Source: Avena insularis (Eukaryota > Streptophyta > Magnoliopsida > Poales > Poaceae). From it: DNA of 64,000 nt. Shown one piece after another: positions 1 through 10,164 of this stretch (its first letter is position 1; every line of letters begins with the position of its first letter). The translations under genes and the position numbers were made by a program. Location of the stretch: the NCBI GenBank assembly GCA_023614405.1, contig CM042697.1, forward strand, positions 161,176,149-161,240,148, read 5' to 3'. The notes beneath the pieces are model-generated. The model did no database searches. It was not told the origin of the DNA and worked only from the letters and a program-made list of their open reading frames with translations.

Positions 1-982
1 ATGCCTATGAATTATTCCCTTGTTATTGAACCTTCTGATTGTTGGGGATTTGACTTTATGGGGCCTTTTCCTCCTACAAAAGGGTATAGTCATATTATTG
101 TTGATGTTGACTATGTTACAAAGTGGGTAGAAGCCATACCTACAAACAGTGCTGATGCTAAGACCTCTTTGAAAATACTTAAAGATGTCATTTTTCCTAG
201 GTTCGGTGTGCCTAGATATCTCATGACTGATGGAGGCTCTCATTTTATTCATGGGGGTTTTAGAAAAACTCTCGCTAAGTATGATGTAAACCATAGAATA
301 GCTTTAGCTTATCACCCCCAAACTAGTGGGCAAGTAGAACTTTCCAATAGGGAAATTAAATCTATCTTGCGGAAAGGATCGATAGGTCTAGAAAAAATGG
401 GCTAAAAAGTTGAATGACGCTTTGTGGGCTTATAGAACTGCTTATAAAAATCCTATGGGGATGTCTCCTTACAAAATGGTCTATGGGAAAGCTTGTCACT
501 TGATTTTAGAATTAGAACACAAAGCTTATTGGGCAGTGAAAGAGTTGAATAGAGACTTTAGACTTGCTAGTGAGAAAAGACTGCTCGACTTAAGTAATCT
601 AGATGAGTGGAGAGGTGAAGCTTATGAAAATGCTAGGCTCTTTAAGGAAAAAGTGAAAAGATGGCATGATAGGAGAATTCTCAAAAGGGATTTCCATGTT
701 GGTGAGAAAGTTCTTTTGTATAGGTCTCGTCTCAGATTTTTTGCAGGGAAACTACTCTCAAAATGGGAGGGACCTTTTGTTATCAAGGAAGTGTACCGTT
801 CAGGTGCCATAAAAATTTCTTCTCTGAAGGATGACACAACACAGGTGGTGAATGGTCAAAGATTAAAACATTATATTTATGGAGATTCTTATAACGAAGA
901 TGTGGATGTTATTCAAATGACAACTCCAGAAGAATTTATCAAAATCCAAACACCGGAAACTGTAGAGTTCGTCTTTGAATAG
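1..982 (+). pseudogene. Athila-type integrase (core and C-terminal domain), frameshifted
   Basis: This encodes the retroviral-type integrase that would insert the element's cDNA. The first frame (1-405) holds the catalytic core with D18 (GFDFMGP), D77 (LMTDGG) and E113 (QVELSN), that is DDE with 35 residues between the last two. Frame is lost near 380-400, and the protein resumes in another frame through 982 with the [13 protein letters not shown] motif, the YGKACHL/LEHKAYW motifs and a C-terminal domain ([23 protein letters not shown]). The N-terminal zinc-binding part and the rest of pol lie left of the window. Catalytic residues survive but the frameshift makes this copy inactive. Family membership is clear from the motifs; the lineage call rests on the order of motifs and the downstream LTR. 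Confidence 0.88.
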
Positions 983-1379
983 GTAAAAATGGTGAAAACA
1001 GAAGGTTCGTGAAACTCCAATCTTTTTATATTTTTGATGTTTTTAATACATAAGGGAAGTTACGAGACGAAGCTGAAGAGGAAACGGAGTCCGGGGTGGA
1101 CAAACCCACCCCAAGCGCGGGCCTAGCCTGGCCGCGCCTGAGGGGGGTGTTCCCCCCTCGAACTCCATCTCCGCCTCGTTTCCGTGTCAAAACCTTCCTT
1201 ATGCATTGAAACTTCATAATATATAACCCGCCCCCAGATCCCCTAAGGTTCGTGCATCGTGTTCTCGTCGTGTTTTTGTTTCGATTTGTTTCTGACAGGA
1301 AAATTCTCAGATTTGCAGCCTCAATTTCTTCCTCTGGATCACCCACGGAGGATTCCTCTGCGGACGTCCTCAACCGTAC
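983..1379 (+). promoter_or_regulatory. Spacer with promoter-like and splice-like signals before the downstream Athila ORF
   Basis: This 400-base gap between integrase and the next ORF is not simple filler. It carries a GC-rich block with a perfect inverted repeat at 1140-1159. It also has a TATA-like run (ATAATATATAAC near 1217-1228) followed by a pyrimidine-rich leader, and a TTTCTGACAG acceptor-like site near 1290-1299 upstream of the ORF at 1380. In Athila and other env-bearing Gypsy elements the downstream ORF has to be expressed by splicing or from its own promoter, so either reading fits. No functional evidence is available; the call is inference from motif order. Confidence 0.35.
1140..1159 (+). 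repeat. Perfect G6/C6 hairpin
   Basis: GAGGGGGG, loop TGTT, CCCCCCTC: an 8-bp perfect stem with a 4-base loop in the Athila spacer. It would form a very stable RNA hairpin in the element's transcript. Confidence 0.7.
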
Positions 1380-1823
1380 ATGTATGAGTTGAGGACTCAT
1401 CCCAAAGAGTTGATCCTGAAAGAGGGGAAGGTACAGATGAAAGAAGTTCAAGGCCCTAAAGGAGAAGGCAGTCTGGAAGACAGGATGGAAGCGTTGGAAC
1501 AAGAAGTTTTCAGGTACAAGAAGATGACAGAACGCGAAGTGGATGTTATTCACAAGATAAGTTCAGAACTCATCACCAAGCACGAGGGAGAAGTTGCTGA
1601 GCTCCGAGAAGATATCTTCTCACTCTGTCAGACCACCAATCAATTGCAAGCACAACTCTATGACATACAAAATCAAAACTGTGAGTATGAGGCTAGATTT
1701 GATTGCATAAGCTCTGCTGCTAGTTTCAGGATTGCAGAGACAAGGACATCCTTTTTGGATGGGGAACCATTGCCTTGGAAGTTTTATGATGACAAGAGAA
1801 CACCACCACCACTGAAGGAGTAA
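1380..1823 (+). CDS. Athila downstream coiled-coil ORF (env position)
   Basis: This is an open frame of 147 codons located where Athila elements keep their third (env-like) ORF. Residues about 28-100 are rich in Glu, Lys, Leu and Gln with heptad spacing (EDRMEALEQEVF, EGEVAELREDIF), predicting a long coiled coil. The C-terminus is a short Pro-rich tail (KRTPPPLKE). No signal peptide or transmembrane segment is visible, so it does not look like an envelope glycoprotein. The true start may be further upstream or reached by splicing, since the first ATG at 1380 follows an acceptor-like site near 1299. The ORF is intact although the integrase upstream is not. Function unknown. Confidence 0.55.
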   Translation: MYELRTHPKELILKEGKVQMKEVQGPKGEGSLEDRMEALEQEVFRYKKMTEREVDVIHKISSELITKHEGEVAELREDIFSLCQTTNQLQAQLYDIQNQNCEYEARFDCISSAASFRIAETRTSFLDGEPLPWKFYDDKRTPPPLKE

Positions 1824-3729
1824 TTCGTCATCAGGTTTGGCATCCCCTTGGCTTGTTAAGCTTGGGGGAGTGTCGCGGTATCACCACCATTATCTTTTAC
1901 CTTTTCAGTGGATTCTCATCTGTGGTAGAGAGGTTATCTTATAGTTTGGTTTGCATGTGGAAGTATCTCTCCTTTAGTTGATTATCTATGTATCCCTTGG
2001 TGTGAGTGCCTTTATTGAATATTAATGAGAAGTCTCATATTTTACTTTTTGCACTTCTTATTTTAGTTTGCCATCTCTATTATATGATGGATCTTGTTGA
2101 TCAGTATTGGCACCTTTTTGGGCTCATCAAGTGGATCTAAATTGGTTTTGGCAAACCGAGTTCTGGTCAGTGGCATTAGTTTGAAAGAAAAAGAAAGAAA
2201 GAAAAAGCTTACAGGTATTTGGTATCATTTGTTTTCTTTCTTGTTGGCTCATAAGCTTAGTATTCTTTATTTAAGATTATTTTGTGTCTTCAAGGAAGAT
2301 TGCATGTTTGGATTTAATACTTGTATGTTTGCTTGTTTCTTTCAACTCTCTTGCTTGCTACCCAGCCTTGTTAGCCAAAAACCTGTTTTGAGAAGGCATA
2401 GTTCTCATGTTTCCAAAATCTTTTGAACCCAAAACTTTTGCCACCCACCATATCTACCTAGTAGCTTTTTCTATTCCAAGCAAATTCTCAAGCTTCATCT
2501 ACCTTTCGAATTAAAAAGTATTTTGTTATGTGAAAACTAGTTAGTAAAGCTATCACGAACTAGATGGCACACCTTATTTACTTGCCCCTAATAGACTTAA
2601 ACCATTGTGAACATCGAAGTTGTATATGCTTGCATCTATTTGTTGGAATTAGAAGAACCGTGCTGTCACGAGTAACGTTTTCAACATTGCACTTGTACTC
2701 TGTCCACAGTTGATATCATGCTCTTTTGTCTATGGATGTCAAGGGTGTGAAATAAAGAGGGAACTTGTAAGTCCATGGAGTTTGTATCCTGTGTTAGAGA
2801 AACGCGTGGGCCGCTAGCCTAAGCCATGCTTAATCATGGTGGAAACTTGCAGCATCACCATAGTGAGTCATCTATGAAGCATCCTCAATAAAAAGCTATA
2901 CACATAGTAAATAAAAAGATTGCTGAGATGCTCATTGTCTGCTTGCCTTGTCATTTTGGTTATGGGAATGCTCATGTACCATGTGCAAGGGGTACCCCGT
3001 TGGCGGTTCTCAATGATATGCAAATACTTACAATGACAAGAACTTACCTGAGCCCAAAGTTGAGTATGCATGAGTGACCCTCATATTCAAGGGACATGAG
3101 ATTGCCAACTTATATTTCGTCAAGCATATACTCCATCTTTGTTCACTTTAACCTTAATCATCTCAAGATGCTTATGATAGGGGCAATGAGGGCTCAAAGC
3201 TAGTAAGTACCATAATATTTTGGAAGCTCTTTATTACTTGTAATCCCTGCTACCCTCTAAGAAGGGACCTTTCTCCCACTTCCAAGTTGAGTCGGTAAAC
3301 CTACTTCCTCTCTATCTCCAGCAAGCTTTTGAGTTGTTGTGTTTCAAGCATTCATATGGTGATTTATTCAATCATGTTCTTCATCTTCCTTGTTTGCACA
3401 AAACTCTTATCTATTGACTATTACTTTGAAAGCCTTCACTTGTGAAAAACCTTTTTGAACAAAGAGTGTTTTTTTATACTCCTACTAATAGCTTTTGTGA
3501 AACTGTTTACCAGGTGTTCTCTGACCAAGAACAAGTTTGCCAATTCCAATTATGATTTATCTTTATGCATCTCTATTGTGACTGTTGTACTTGGTTGCAA
3601 GCTAAGTTATATAATGGTGAGTTGCTCTCTTCTATGAGTTGTGTAATGGTAAGTGTGATGCTTCTTCTTCGTATTCTTTTATTGACACTTCACTCCATAA
3701 ACCTGTGGACATGTTTACTAAGCTCAGTA
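1824..3729 (+). other. Athila 3' non-coding region
   Basis: About 1.9 kb between the coiled-coil ORF and the polypurine tract with no sense-strand gene. Early AGCTTGGGGGAG-like text at 1859-1869 resembles a polypurine tract and may be an internal (central) one. The part from about 2830 to 3260 is nearly the reverse complement of 55240-55700 in the Sabrina-type element, including a GGGGTACCCC palindrome at 2989-2998. It contains an antisense open frame (2868-3071), described separately. Confidence 0.6.
2868..3071 (-). CDS. Conserved antisense ORF in Athila 3' region
   Basis: This open frame of 67 codons runs opposite to the host Athila element. Its last 55 residues match the end of an open frame at 55382-55639, which is also antisense to its own (Sabrina-type) element. 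Shared blocks are IIENRQRGTPCTWY, PITKMTRQ, LFIYYV and FLLRMLHR, ending at the same stop. About 11 of 55 residues differ. Antisense ORFs between pol and the 3' LTR are known in related Tat-lineage elements, so this could be real. It could also be a by-product of a conserved non-coding RNA or DNA region, since the nucleotides around it are conserved too. No known domain recognised. Confidence 0.35.
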   Translation of the reverse strand: MHTQLWAQVSSCHCKYLHIIENRQRGTPCTWYMSIPITKMTRQADNEHLSNLFIYYVYSFLLRMLHR

Positions 3730-3767
3730 TTCGCTTGGGGACAAGCGAAGTCTAAGCTTGGGGGAGT
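3730..3767 (+). promoter_or_regulatory. Athila polypurine tract with adjacent hairpin
   Basis: The 3' polypurine tract (AGCTTGGGGGAGT, 3755-3767) primes plus-strand DNA synthesis and abuts the LTR start TGATATG at 3768. Just upstream, TTCGCTTG, loop GGGA, CAAGCGAA (3730-3749) is a perfect 8-bp stem. Confidence 0.75.
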
Positions 3768-3780
3768 TGATATGCCCAAT

Positions 3781-3785
3781 TTTCA
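3781..3785. repeat. Target site duplication TTTCA, left copy
   Basis: TTTCA here matches 15598-15602 exactly, bracketing TGTAGTGACC...GGATGTTACA. This proves a clean insertion into the Athila LTR. Confidence 0.9.
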
Positions 3786-6700
3786 TGTAGTGACCTCGGA
3801 TCGGTAAGGATCCTAAGTCCCTGTGATTATCATGCTAGTCCCTAGATCAATAGCTAGCACTCACAGTCGATGAAATATCATGTAAAACACAAAGTCTTTA
3901 TTACACGGAGAATCCAGAGTATGAATTTATTACAAAAATTGCTTAGCATAACGCTAGCTCAAGTAACAGCGGAAACATAAAAGCATCATGAGTCCATCAA
4001 CGCCCAGGCTTGTCGAGTGTAGACCCGCGATCCCTACGCACCTTTCAATCTTCGGATTCTGCACATAAGACGTGCAGCCAACAAGTTGGGTCAATACTTT
4101 GAATGTATTGGCAAATTACACCAAGGAGAGAAAAGACTATCTCTACATGCAAGGCTGGTATAGGCTGTAGAGTCATTTGCTCAAAGCTAATTTTCTTAAG
4201 TAGAGAGAAGAAGAGAGAATTGTCCTACTTTGTAAACATTTGCTTAGATAAAATAAGGTCGGGTGGCACACGAGGATATTACGCACCAAGTGTCCAAAAA
4301 ACCAAACACTTGGATATTACGCACCAAGCGCCACTTGGATATTACACACCAAGTTCCCCAAATTCCCACCCATAAGCGATATTACGCACGCCATGGGGTT
4401 TCAAAACTTTGTTTTTAGAAAAGAGAGAGGAAGATCCTTCAGAGGCTCCATCCTTCAGACGCTCATTGTTGTTCTGTTACCGTGAACACGGCTGATCGAT
4501 CAGATTGCAATACTCTCGAGAGTTTGTGCACTTTACCCACAATCCACGATCAAGCCCTTTTACAGACAAGACCATGGTGAGGCTTTCCCTTAGTAGCCCC
4601 TCTACCTTCCGGATCCAACCGTGCCAAGAATCCTCCAAATGTTGGTACCCAGGTGAGGTTTCCCACTAAGTACTAGGCCAAGACAGAGCCCATAATGTAT
4701 TGTGGTTGCACTGGAAGCTTCTGAATTCTGAAACATGGCAGACTTCTTTGATTCCTGGGCGGCCGTCCTCCACCAAAATCTCACTCGTTGACCCGACAAC
4801 CATTCCGCCTAGAAGAAAACTTAGTTTTATTTTGAAGTGGATTTGAGAAGAAAAGTTTGCTCTACAGAGCATTTATATTTAGAAAAATTCTTTGTATTTC
4901 GAACCCCCCAACGGTACTTTGTATATATAGCATAGCAAGCAATACTTAGCAAAAACAGGGGGTAACCTATTAGGAGTGGAAAAATCCTAAGTATAGAGCT
5001 ACTCATGGCATACTACAAAATCGTCGCACTTGCAAAATAATACTAAGGGGAAAATCTACTAGAACATCCTACACATGCATACTACAGAATTTTGAAGATC
5101 ACATGCATAGAATCAAAACTGGGACAAAATTATGAACAAGTGGTGTAACTTGCCTTGATCCGAGCAGCCTCACACAATAGCACTCCTTAGCGCACTCCGG
5201 CAATCTTACTAATCACAAACATAGATCTGATCACAACTTGCTCAAAGCATATCACAAAGAAAAATCATGCATGCATGCAACATGGTATTTATGCAAGGTT
5301 GGTTAAATTGATCAAGGTAGCAAGTTTGTGTTGTGATAGTTTAAGGGTGTCACTAGGATTGATTTTCCCAAGGGTTTAGATCTAATAGAGTCACTAAAAC
5401 AATCCTAGGATTATAGAAGATCAAACCATCTAAATAGCCCCAAGCTAGATCTAATTATCCTAGCAAAGTTTAATGATTTGGATCAGTAGGTACTGTGGGA
5501 ACAAAGTTATTGCAACAAGAATCAATTAAAACAAAATTTCAATTAATTTTCTATAGGATAAAACACCCTAATCTAATGATCAAAATCTACACCTAAAACT
5601 TTACTGTGAACCCGGGATATTATTGCATATTTGGATTCTACTCAAAATTAGGAATCCAACGGTATATTATAAGCTAAGTTTGGCCAAAAATTCAATTTTA
5701 TATGAATTTCGCAAGTTTTAATTCAAATCTGCAAACAGATCTAAAAGAGCTTGCCAAGTGGCAGCTTCTGATTGGCTCCAGCTAGGTGACGCGGCGCTGG
5801 CGCGTGCGTGCTGACGCGCGCGGCCACGTGGCACGCCGCTATTCGCGGATACCCCTTCGGTATTCTTCTAATCCTACGTGTTCAACCTCAATCCGACGGT
5901 CAGGAGGGAAGGCGGCGACTTACGAGGTGTGACGGCGGCGCGGGGCGGCGGTGGCGTCGGCGATGATGGCTGGCGGCGCTCCGGTGCACCTCGAGGAAGG
6001 AGAAACTGCCGCTGGTGATCGTATCCCCCTCGCGATCCCGTCTGTCGCCTCGATTTCGTCCCTCTCTTCCTCTAACGGTGACGGCGGCCGCTCCTCCTCC
6101 GTAGCTCCGACGAGCAATCTGGCAAGACGCTGTAACACGTGGGGAAAACGATGAGCAGATGGCGTCGATCGAGAGGTCCAAGACAGGGGGAAAATCGGGG
6201 GAAGGGGGTTCCCGTGTCGCCGTCTCCGTTGGCTTACCGAGAGCGGCGGTGGTTCGCGTTCGTGGAATCGGAGAGGACTAGGGTCCTTAGGCTTTTGGGG
6301 GACGGAGGGGAGGCGCGCGGTTGGTTTTTATAAGCAGCCTGGGGGAGTCCTGGCCGGACATGGAGGGCAGAGGGTCGTGGCCGACGGGGACTCTGTCTCG
6401 TTCCTGTCGGGTGAGAGGAGAGGGATGACGGTGGGGTAGGGCTGTCGGTGGCAGAGGGGAGAAGTGGGCCGATGCTGGGCTGCTTGGAGTGGTAGGCTGG
6501 CCGCAGCGTGGTGGTGAGGCTGGCACTGCCCAATTAGGCAGGGTGTCCCTTTTTTTTCTTTTTCTACACTTTTCAATTTCTGTTTTAATAAAACCTAAAT
6601 AACTTTTGCAAACTAAGTCCAAAATTGATGAAACTTGTTTCTCCATTTTCATAAAATTAAGGTGGTGAACATAGGACCATGGTTTACTGTTTTTACATAG

Positions 6701-6880
6701 TTTTTGAAGGGTCAAACTATAACCACAAGGGTGCTCACTTATGAAAATATTTAATAAGGTTTTTAAATGGGTTTATGTGTTGGGATTTTTTTTATTGCAA
6801 TTTTTCAAATGTAGGATGCAATGATGCAAGGATGATGCATGACACTAATAACATCCTAATATAGAATATGGGATGTTACA
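3786..6880 (-). repeat. Tekay-like 3' LTR (left)
   Basis: This is the 3' LTR of the minus-strand element. A TATA box (TATAAAA, minus, about 6333-6326) lies in a GC-rich promoter block (5780-6540). Reading the minus strand, an exon-like block (5204-5154) ends AAG|GCAAGT, and a CAG acceptor lies at 4061-4059. A CTCTCGAGAG palindrome sits at 4513-4522, and a nested stem-loop (CTGTG...ATGCTAG...CTAGCA...CACAG) at 3821-3866. Compared with the right LTR it has a cluster of 1-3 base insertions at 4360-4770 and rearranged text near 5750-5830 and 6480-6530. ORFs within the GC-rich block are frame noise. Confidence 0.9.
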
Positions 6881-6896
6881 AACCTACCCCCCTTAA
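6881..6896 (-). promoter_or_regulatory. Tekay-like polypurine tract
   Basis: On the minus strand AAGGGGGGTAGGTT directly precedes the 3' LTR start TGTAACATCCC. This is the expected plus-strand primer site. Confidence 0.8.
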
Positions 6897-7369
6897 GAAG
6901 AATCTCGTCCTCGAGATTCGGGTTGGCTAGCAAATAGGTGTGGGTGTTCTGCCTTCAAGTCTTCTTCCCGCTCCCACGTAGCTTCTTCCTCGGAGTGGTG
7001 GTTCCATTGTACCTTGCAGAATCTTATAGTCTTGGTGCGGGTAACCCTTTCGGCTGTTTCTAGTATTTTGATGGGTTTTTCCTCATAGGTAAGGTCATTC
7101 TCCAATTGAACCTCGTCTAGGGGAACGGTGTCTCTTAACGGTGTTTCAGCCATCTCCGGGTGACACTTCTTTAGTTGCGACACATGAAACACATCATGAA
7201 CAGTCAGTCCTTCCGGTAACTCCAGCTGATAAGCTACTTCCCCTCTACGGGCCTGAACCTTATATGGTCCTATGAATCGTGGGGCTAACTTTCCCTTGAT
7301 TCCGAACCTCTTAACTCCTCGTAGGGGTGAAACTCGGAGATACGCACGGTCCCCTATTTCATAGGCCAC
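6893..7369 (-). pseudogene. Integrase C-terminal domain with chromodomain
   Basis: This 158-codon open stretch is the end of pol. Residues 1-75 form the integrase C-terminal DNA-binding domain (GDRAYLRVSP, GKLAPRFIGPY, YQLELPEG, HDVFHVSQLKK). Residues about 95-150 form a chromodomain (YEEKPIKILE, KVQWNHHSEEEATWE, HPHLF). Such chromodomains steer chromovirus insertion to particular chromatin. The tail after LFASQ is short and ends 12 bases before the LTR. This segment is intact, but the integrase in front of it is broken, so it is scored as part of a pseudogene. It is the strongest evidence for the Tekay/Del assignment. Confidence 0.85.
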
Positions 7370-8289
7370 ATCCCTGCGCTTGAATCAGCGTAACTCTTAC
7401 GTCGGGATTGGGCTATCTTTAGCCTATCCTGAATCTGTCAGACCTTTTCTTCGCATCCTTTATCAAGTCAGGTCCAAAAGATCGTTCACCAACTCCATTC
7501 CATAGCAACGAGTCCTACACTTCCGCCATATAGAACTTCAAACGGAGCCATCTTGATACTTGTCGGTAGTTGTTGTATGAGAACTCAGCATATGGCAGGT
7601 TATCGTCCCAACTAGACCCATAGTCTAGCGCAAGCTCTCAACATATCTTCCAAAATTTGATTCACCCTTTTCTGTTTGGCCATCTGTTTGAGGGTGGAAG
7701 GCGATTGAATTCTAGTCGGGTCCCAAGAGACTCATGTAGTTGTCGCCAAAACTTTGAAGTAAATTGGGTGCCTCTGTCTGACACAATTCCCTTGGGAACA
7801 CCATGTAGGCTTACAATCCTTGACATGTATATCTTAGCGAGCTTAGCACTTGTATATGTGGTCTTTACGGGATGAAGTGAGCCACCTTGGTGAAGTGGTC
7901 CACCACTACCAGATAGAATCAAATCCAGAACGAGTCCAGGCAATCCTGATGAAATCCATGCCTACCTTGTCCCACTTCCATGGGTATAGGTAGTGGTTGA
8001 AGTAATCTGCGGTTTCGATGCTCGGCTTTAACTCTATTGCACACATCACACGAGAAATATACTGCAATATCTCTTTAGGTTATTCCAAGAATCTATCCTT
8101 CACATCCATGTACATCTTTGTGTTACCGGATGAATTGAGTATGAATCATGAGCTTCTTGTAGAATCATCTTCACGATATCGGGTCATTGGGAACGCACAA
8201 ACGCTTCCCATAGAGGGTTCCTTGTTCGTCAGCATTTAAATTCTTTAGTCTTTCCTTCACTTATCCCGACTCTTATTTCTTCCAACTCT
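7370..8289 (-). pseudogene. Integrase N-terminus and core, heavily decayed
   Basis: Only fragments can be read. The clearest is minus-strand 7943-7662, which carries an integrase core piece (SLHGVPKGIVSDRGTQF, with the second catalytic Asp in SDRG, then FWRQLHESLGT). Frames change several times on both sides, and no continuous catalytic triad can be traced. Position between RNase H and the chromodomain end fits chromovirus order. Confidence 0.65.
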
Positions 8290-8793
8290 TTATCCCCTTT
8301 GTGCTTCTTGGATCCTTTCTTGGAAGGTGGACACTATTTCCATAGTCGCTACGTGTCCTTTCGGGACTATCTCCAACCTGAGATCCCTGAATTGCTTGCA
8401 CAAATCCTCTGGAAGTTCCCCTGCGGTAAGTCCATTCACATACACCTTACGACTTAAGGCATCAGCCACCACGTTTGCCTTTCCGGGGTGGTATTGTAAA
8501 TCCAAGTCATAATCCTTAATTAACTCAAGCCATCTTCTTTGTCTCATATTCAACTCCTTTTGGGTGAAGATGTACTTCAAACTCTTGTGATCTGTGAACA
8601 CATCACAATGTTTGCCCATGAGGTAGTGTCTCCATACCTTGAGTGCATGAACCACGACGCAAGTTCCAAATCATGTGGGGTAGTTGTGTTCGTGGTTCTT
8701 AAGTTGCCGGAGGCATAGGATACCACTTTCCCTTCCTGCATCAACACGCTTCAAGTCCTTGTCGAGAAGCGTCCACAAGAGACTTGAAAATCT
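8290..8793 (-). pseudogene. Gypsy RNase H
   Basis: Minus-strand 8655-8290 encodes the RNase H that removes RNA from the RNA-DNA hybrid: [33 protein letters not shown], then [15 protein letters not shown], the usual end of the domain. The N-terminal part, with the first catalytic Asp, is split off by a frameshift between 8793 and 8656. A linker toward the integrase zinc finger follows to 8290. Confidence 0.8.
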
Positions 8794-10164
8794 TTACGGA
8801 TATCGTGCATACGTAACTGGTGCCGTTACAAGGCGTTTCTTCAACTCTTGAATACTTGCTTCACATGCCTCGGTCCATAGGAATTTCTTTTCCTTCTTTA
8901 ATAGTTCCGTCATGGGTTTTGCTATCTTGGAAAAGTTTTCGATGAACCTCCGGTAATATCCTGCGAGGCCCAATAAACTTCTAATATCTCCCACATTCTT
9001 GGGTGACTCCCATTCCGTCACGGAAGCTACCTTGCTAGGATCTACGACAAATCCTTTTGCTGACACAACATGACCAAGGAATCCCACTTCCTTTAACCAG
9101 AACTCGCATTTGCTGAATTTGGCATACAACTTGTGTTCTCTTAGCTTCTCCATAATAAGGCGCAGATGTTTCTCATGTTCCTTCTCATCCTTAGAGTATA
9201 TGAGTATATCATCTATGAATACCACGATAAACTTGTCCAAATATTCCATGAACACCTTGTTCATCATGGTCATGAAGTATGCTGGGGCATTGGTTAGACC
9301 AAAAGACATCACGGTGTACTCATACTATCCGTATCTTGTGGTGAATGCTGTTTTGGGCACATCCTGTTCTCGAATCTTCAGCTGAAAATAGCCCGATCGT
9401 AGATCGATCTTTGAGAACACACTGGCTCCTTTTAGCTGGTTAAACAGGTCGTTGATGTTAGGAAGAGGATACTTATTCTTAATCGTCACTTCGTTCAACG
9501 AGCGGTAGTCCACAACCAGCCTCTTGGTCTTATCCTTCTTTTCCACAAATAGGACGGGTGCTCCCCAAGATGACACGCTGGGTTGAATGAACCCCTTGTC
9601 CAATTGTTCCCTAAGCTGTTTCTTGAGTTCCTTTAACTCGTCCACATCCATCTTGTATGGTCTCTTAGCTATTGGCCCCGTGCCTGGCATCAAGTCAATG
9701 AGGAAATCGATATCACGGTCGGGTGGCATTCCTAGTAGTTCCTCCGGGAAGACATCTGGGTATTCCTTTACAATAGGTACCTCCTCCAAGCTAACCCCCT
9801 TAAGAGAGTTCACCATGACTTCTTTAAGTGCGAAGTTCGACTTGATACGAATCCTCTTCCCTTCCGGTGTTGTGAGCATGACAGTTCTCTTGGCACAATC
9901 TATGACTCCTTCATATTCGGTCATCCAATTCATGCCCAAGATTATGTCTAATCCTTGTGATTCTAGAACTACTAGACTGGTGGGAAAAATGTGTGTCCCA
10001 ATCCTTAGTTCTAAATCCCGGCAACCGGAGTTTGCCACTATTTCTCCCCCAGGAGAACTTACCCTTAAAGGAAAGTTTATAGTCTCCGTTGGTATCTTGC
10101 CTCTATCCACAAATACCCTTGATATGAATGAATGCGATGCACCGGTATCAAAAAGAACAATCAA
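8794..10164 (-). pseudogene. Protease and reverse transcriptase with one in-frame stop
   Basis: Reading the minus strand, the protease active site [11 protein letters not shown] is at residues 4-14, followed by the flap and the GMNWM motif. RT follows with [58 protein letters not shown], and the catalytic FIDDILIYS box in the second part (9312-8794), then [12 protein letters not shown] single amber codon at 9327-9325 interrupts the protein where relatives continue through [14 protein letters not shown]. Otherwise the frame is open for about 1.37 kb, so decay is recent. The protein resembles chromovirus pol throughout. Confidence 0.88.

Noticed and set aside
1026..1553. Minus-strand 175-codon ORF
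   Set aside because: Overlaps the plus-strand coiled-coil ORF and a GC-rich hairpin, with no motif. Judged a shadow.
5900..6715. Many overlapping open frames on both strands (also 14627-15433)
   Set aside because: They lie in the GC-rich promoter and leader of the Tekay-like LTRs, differ between the two LTRs by indels, and show no domains.
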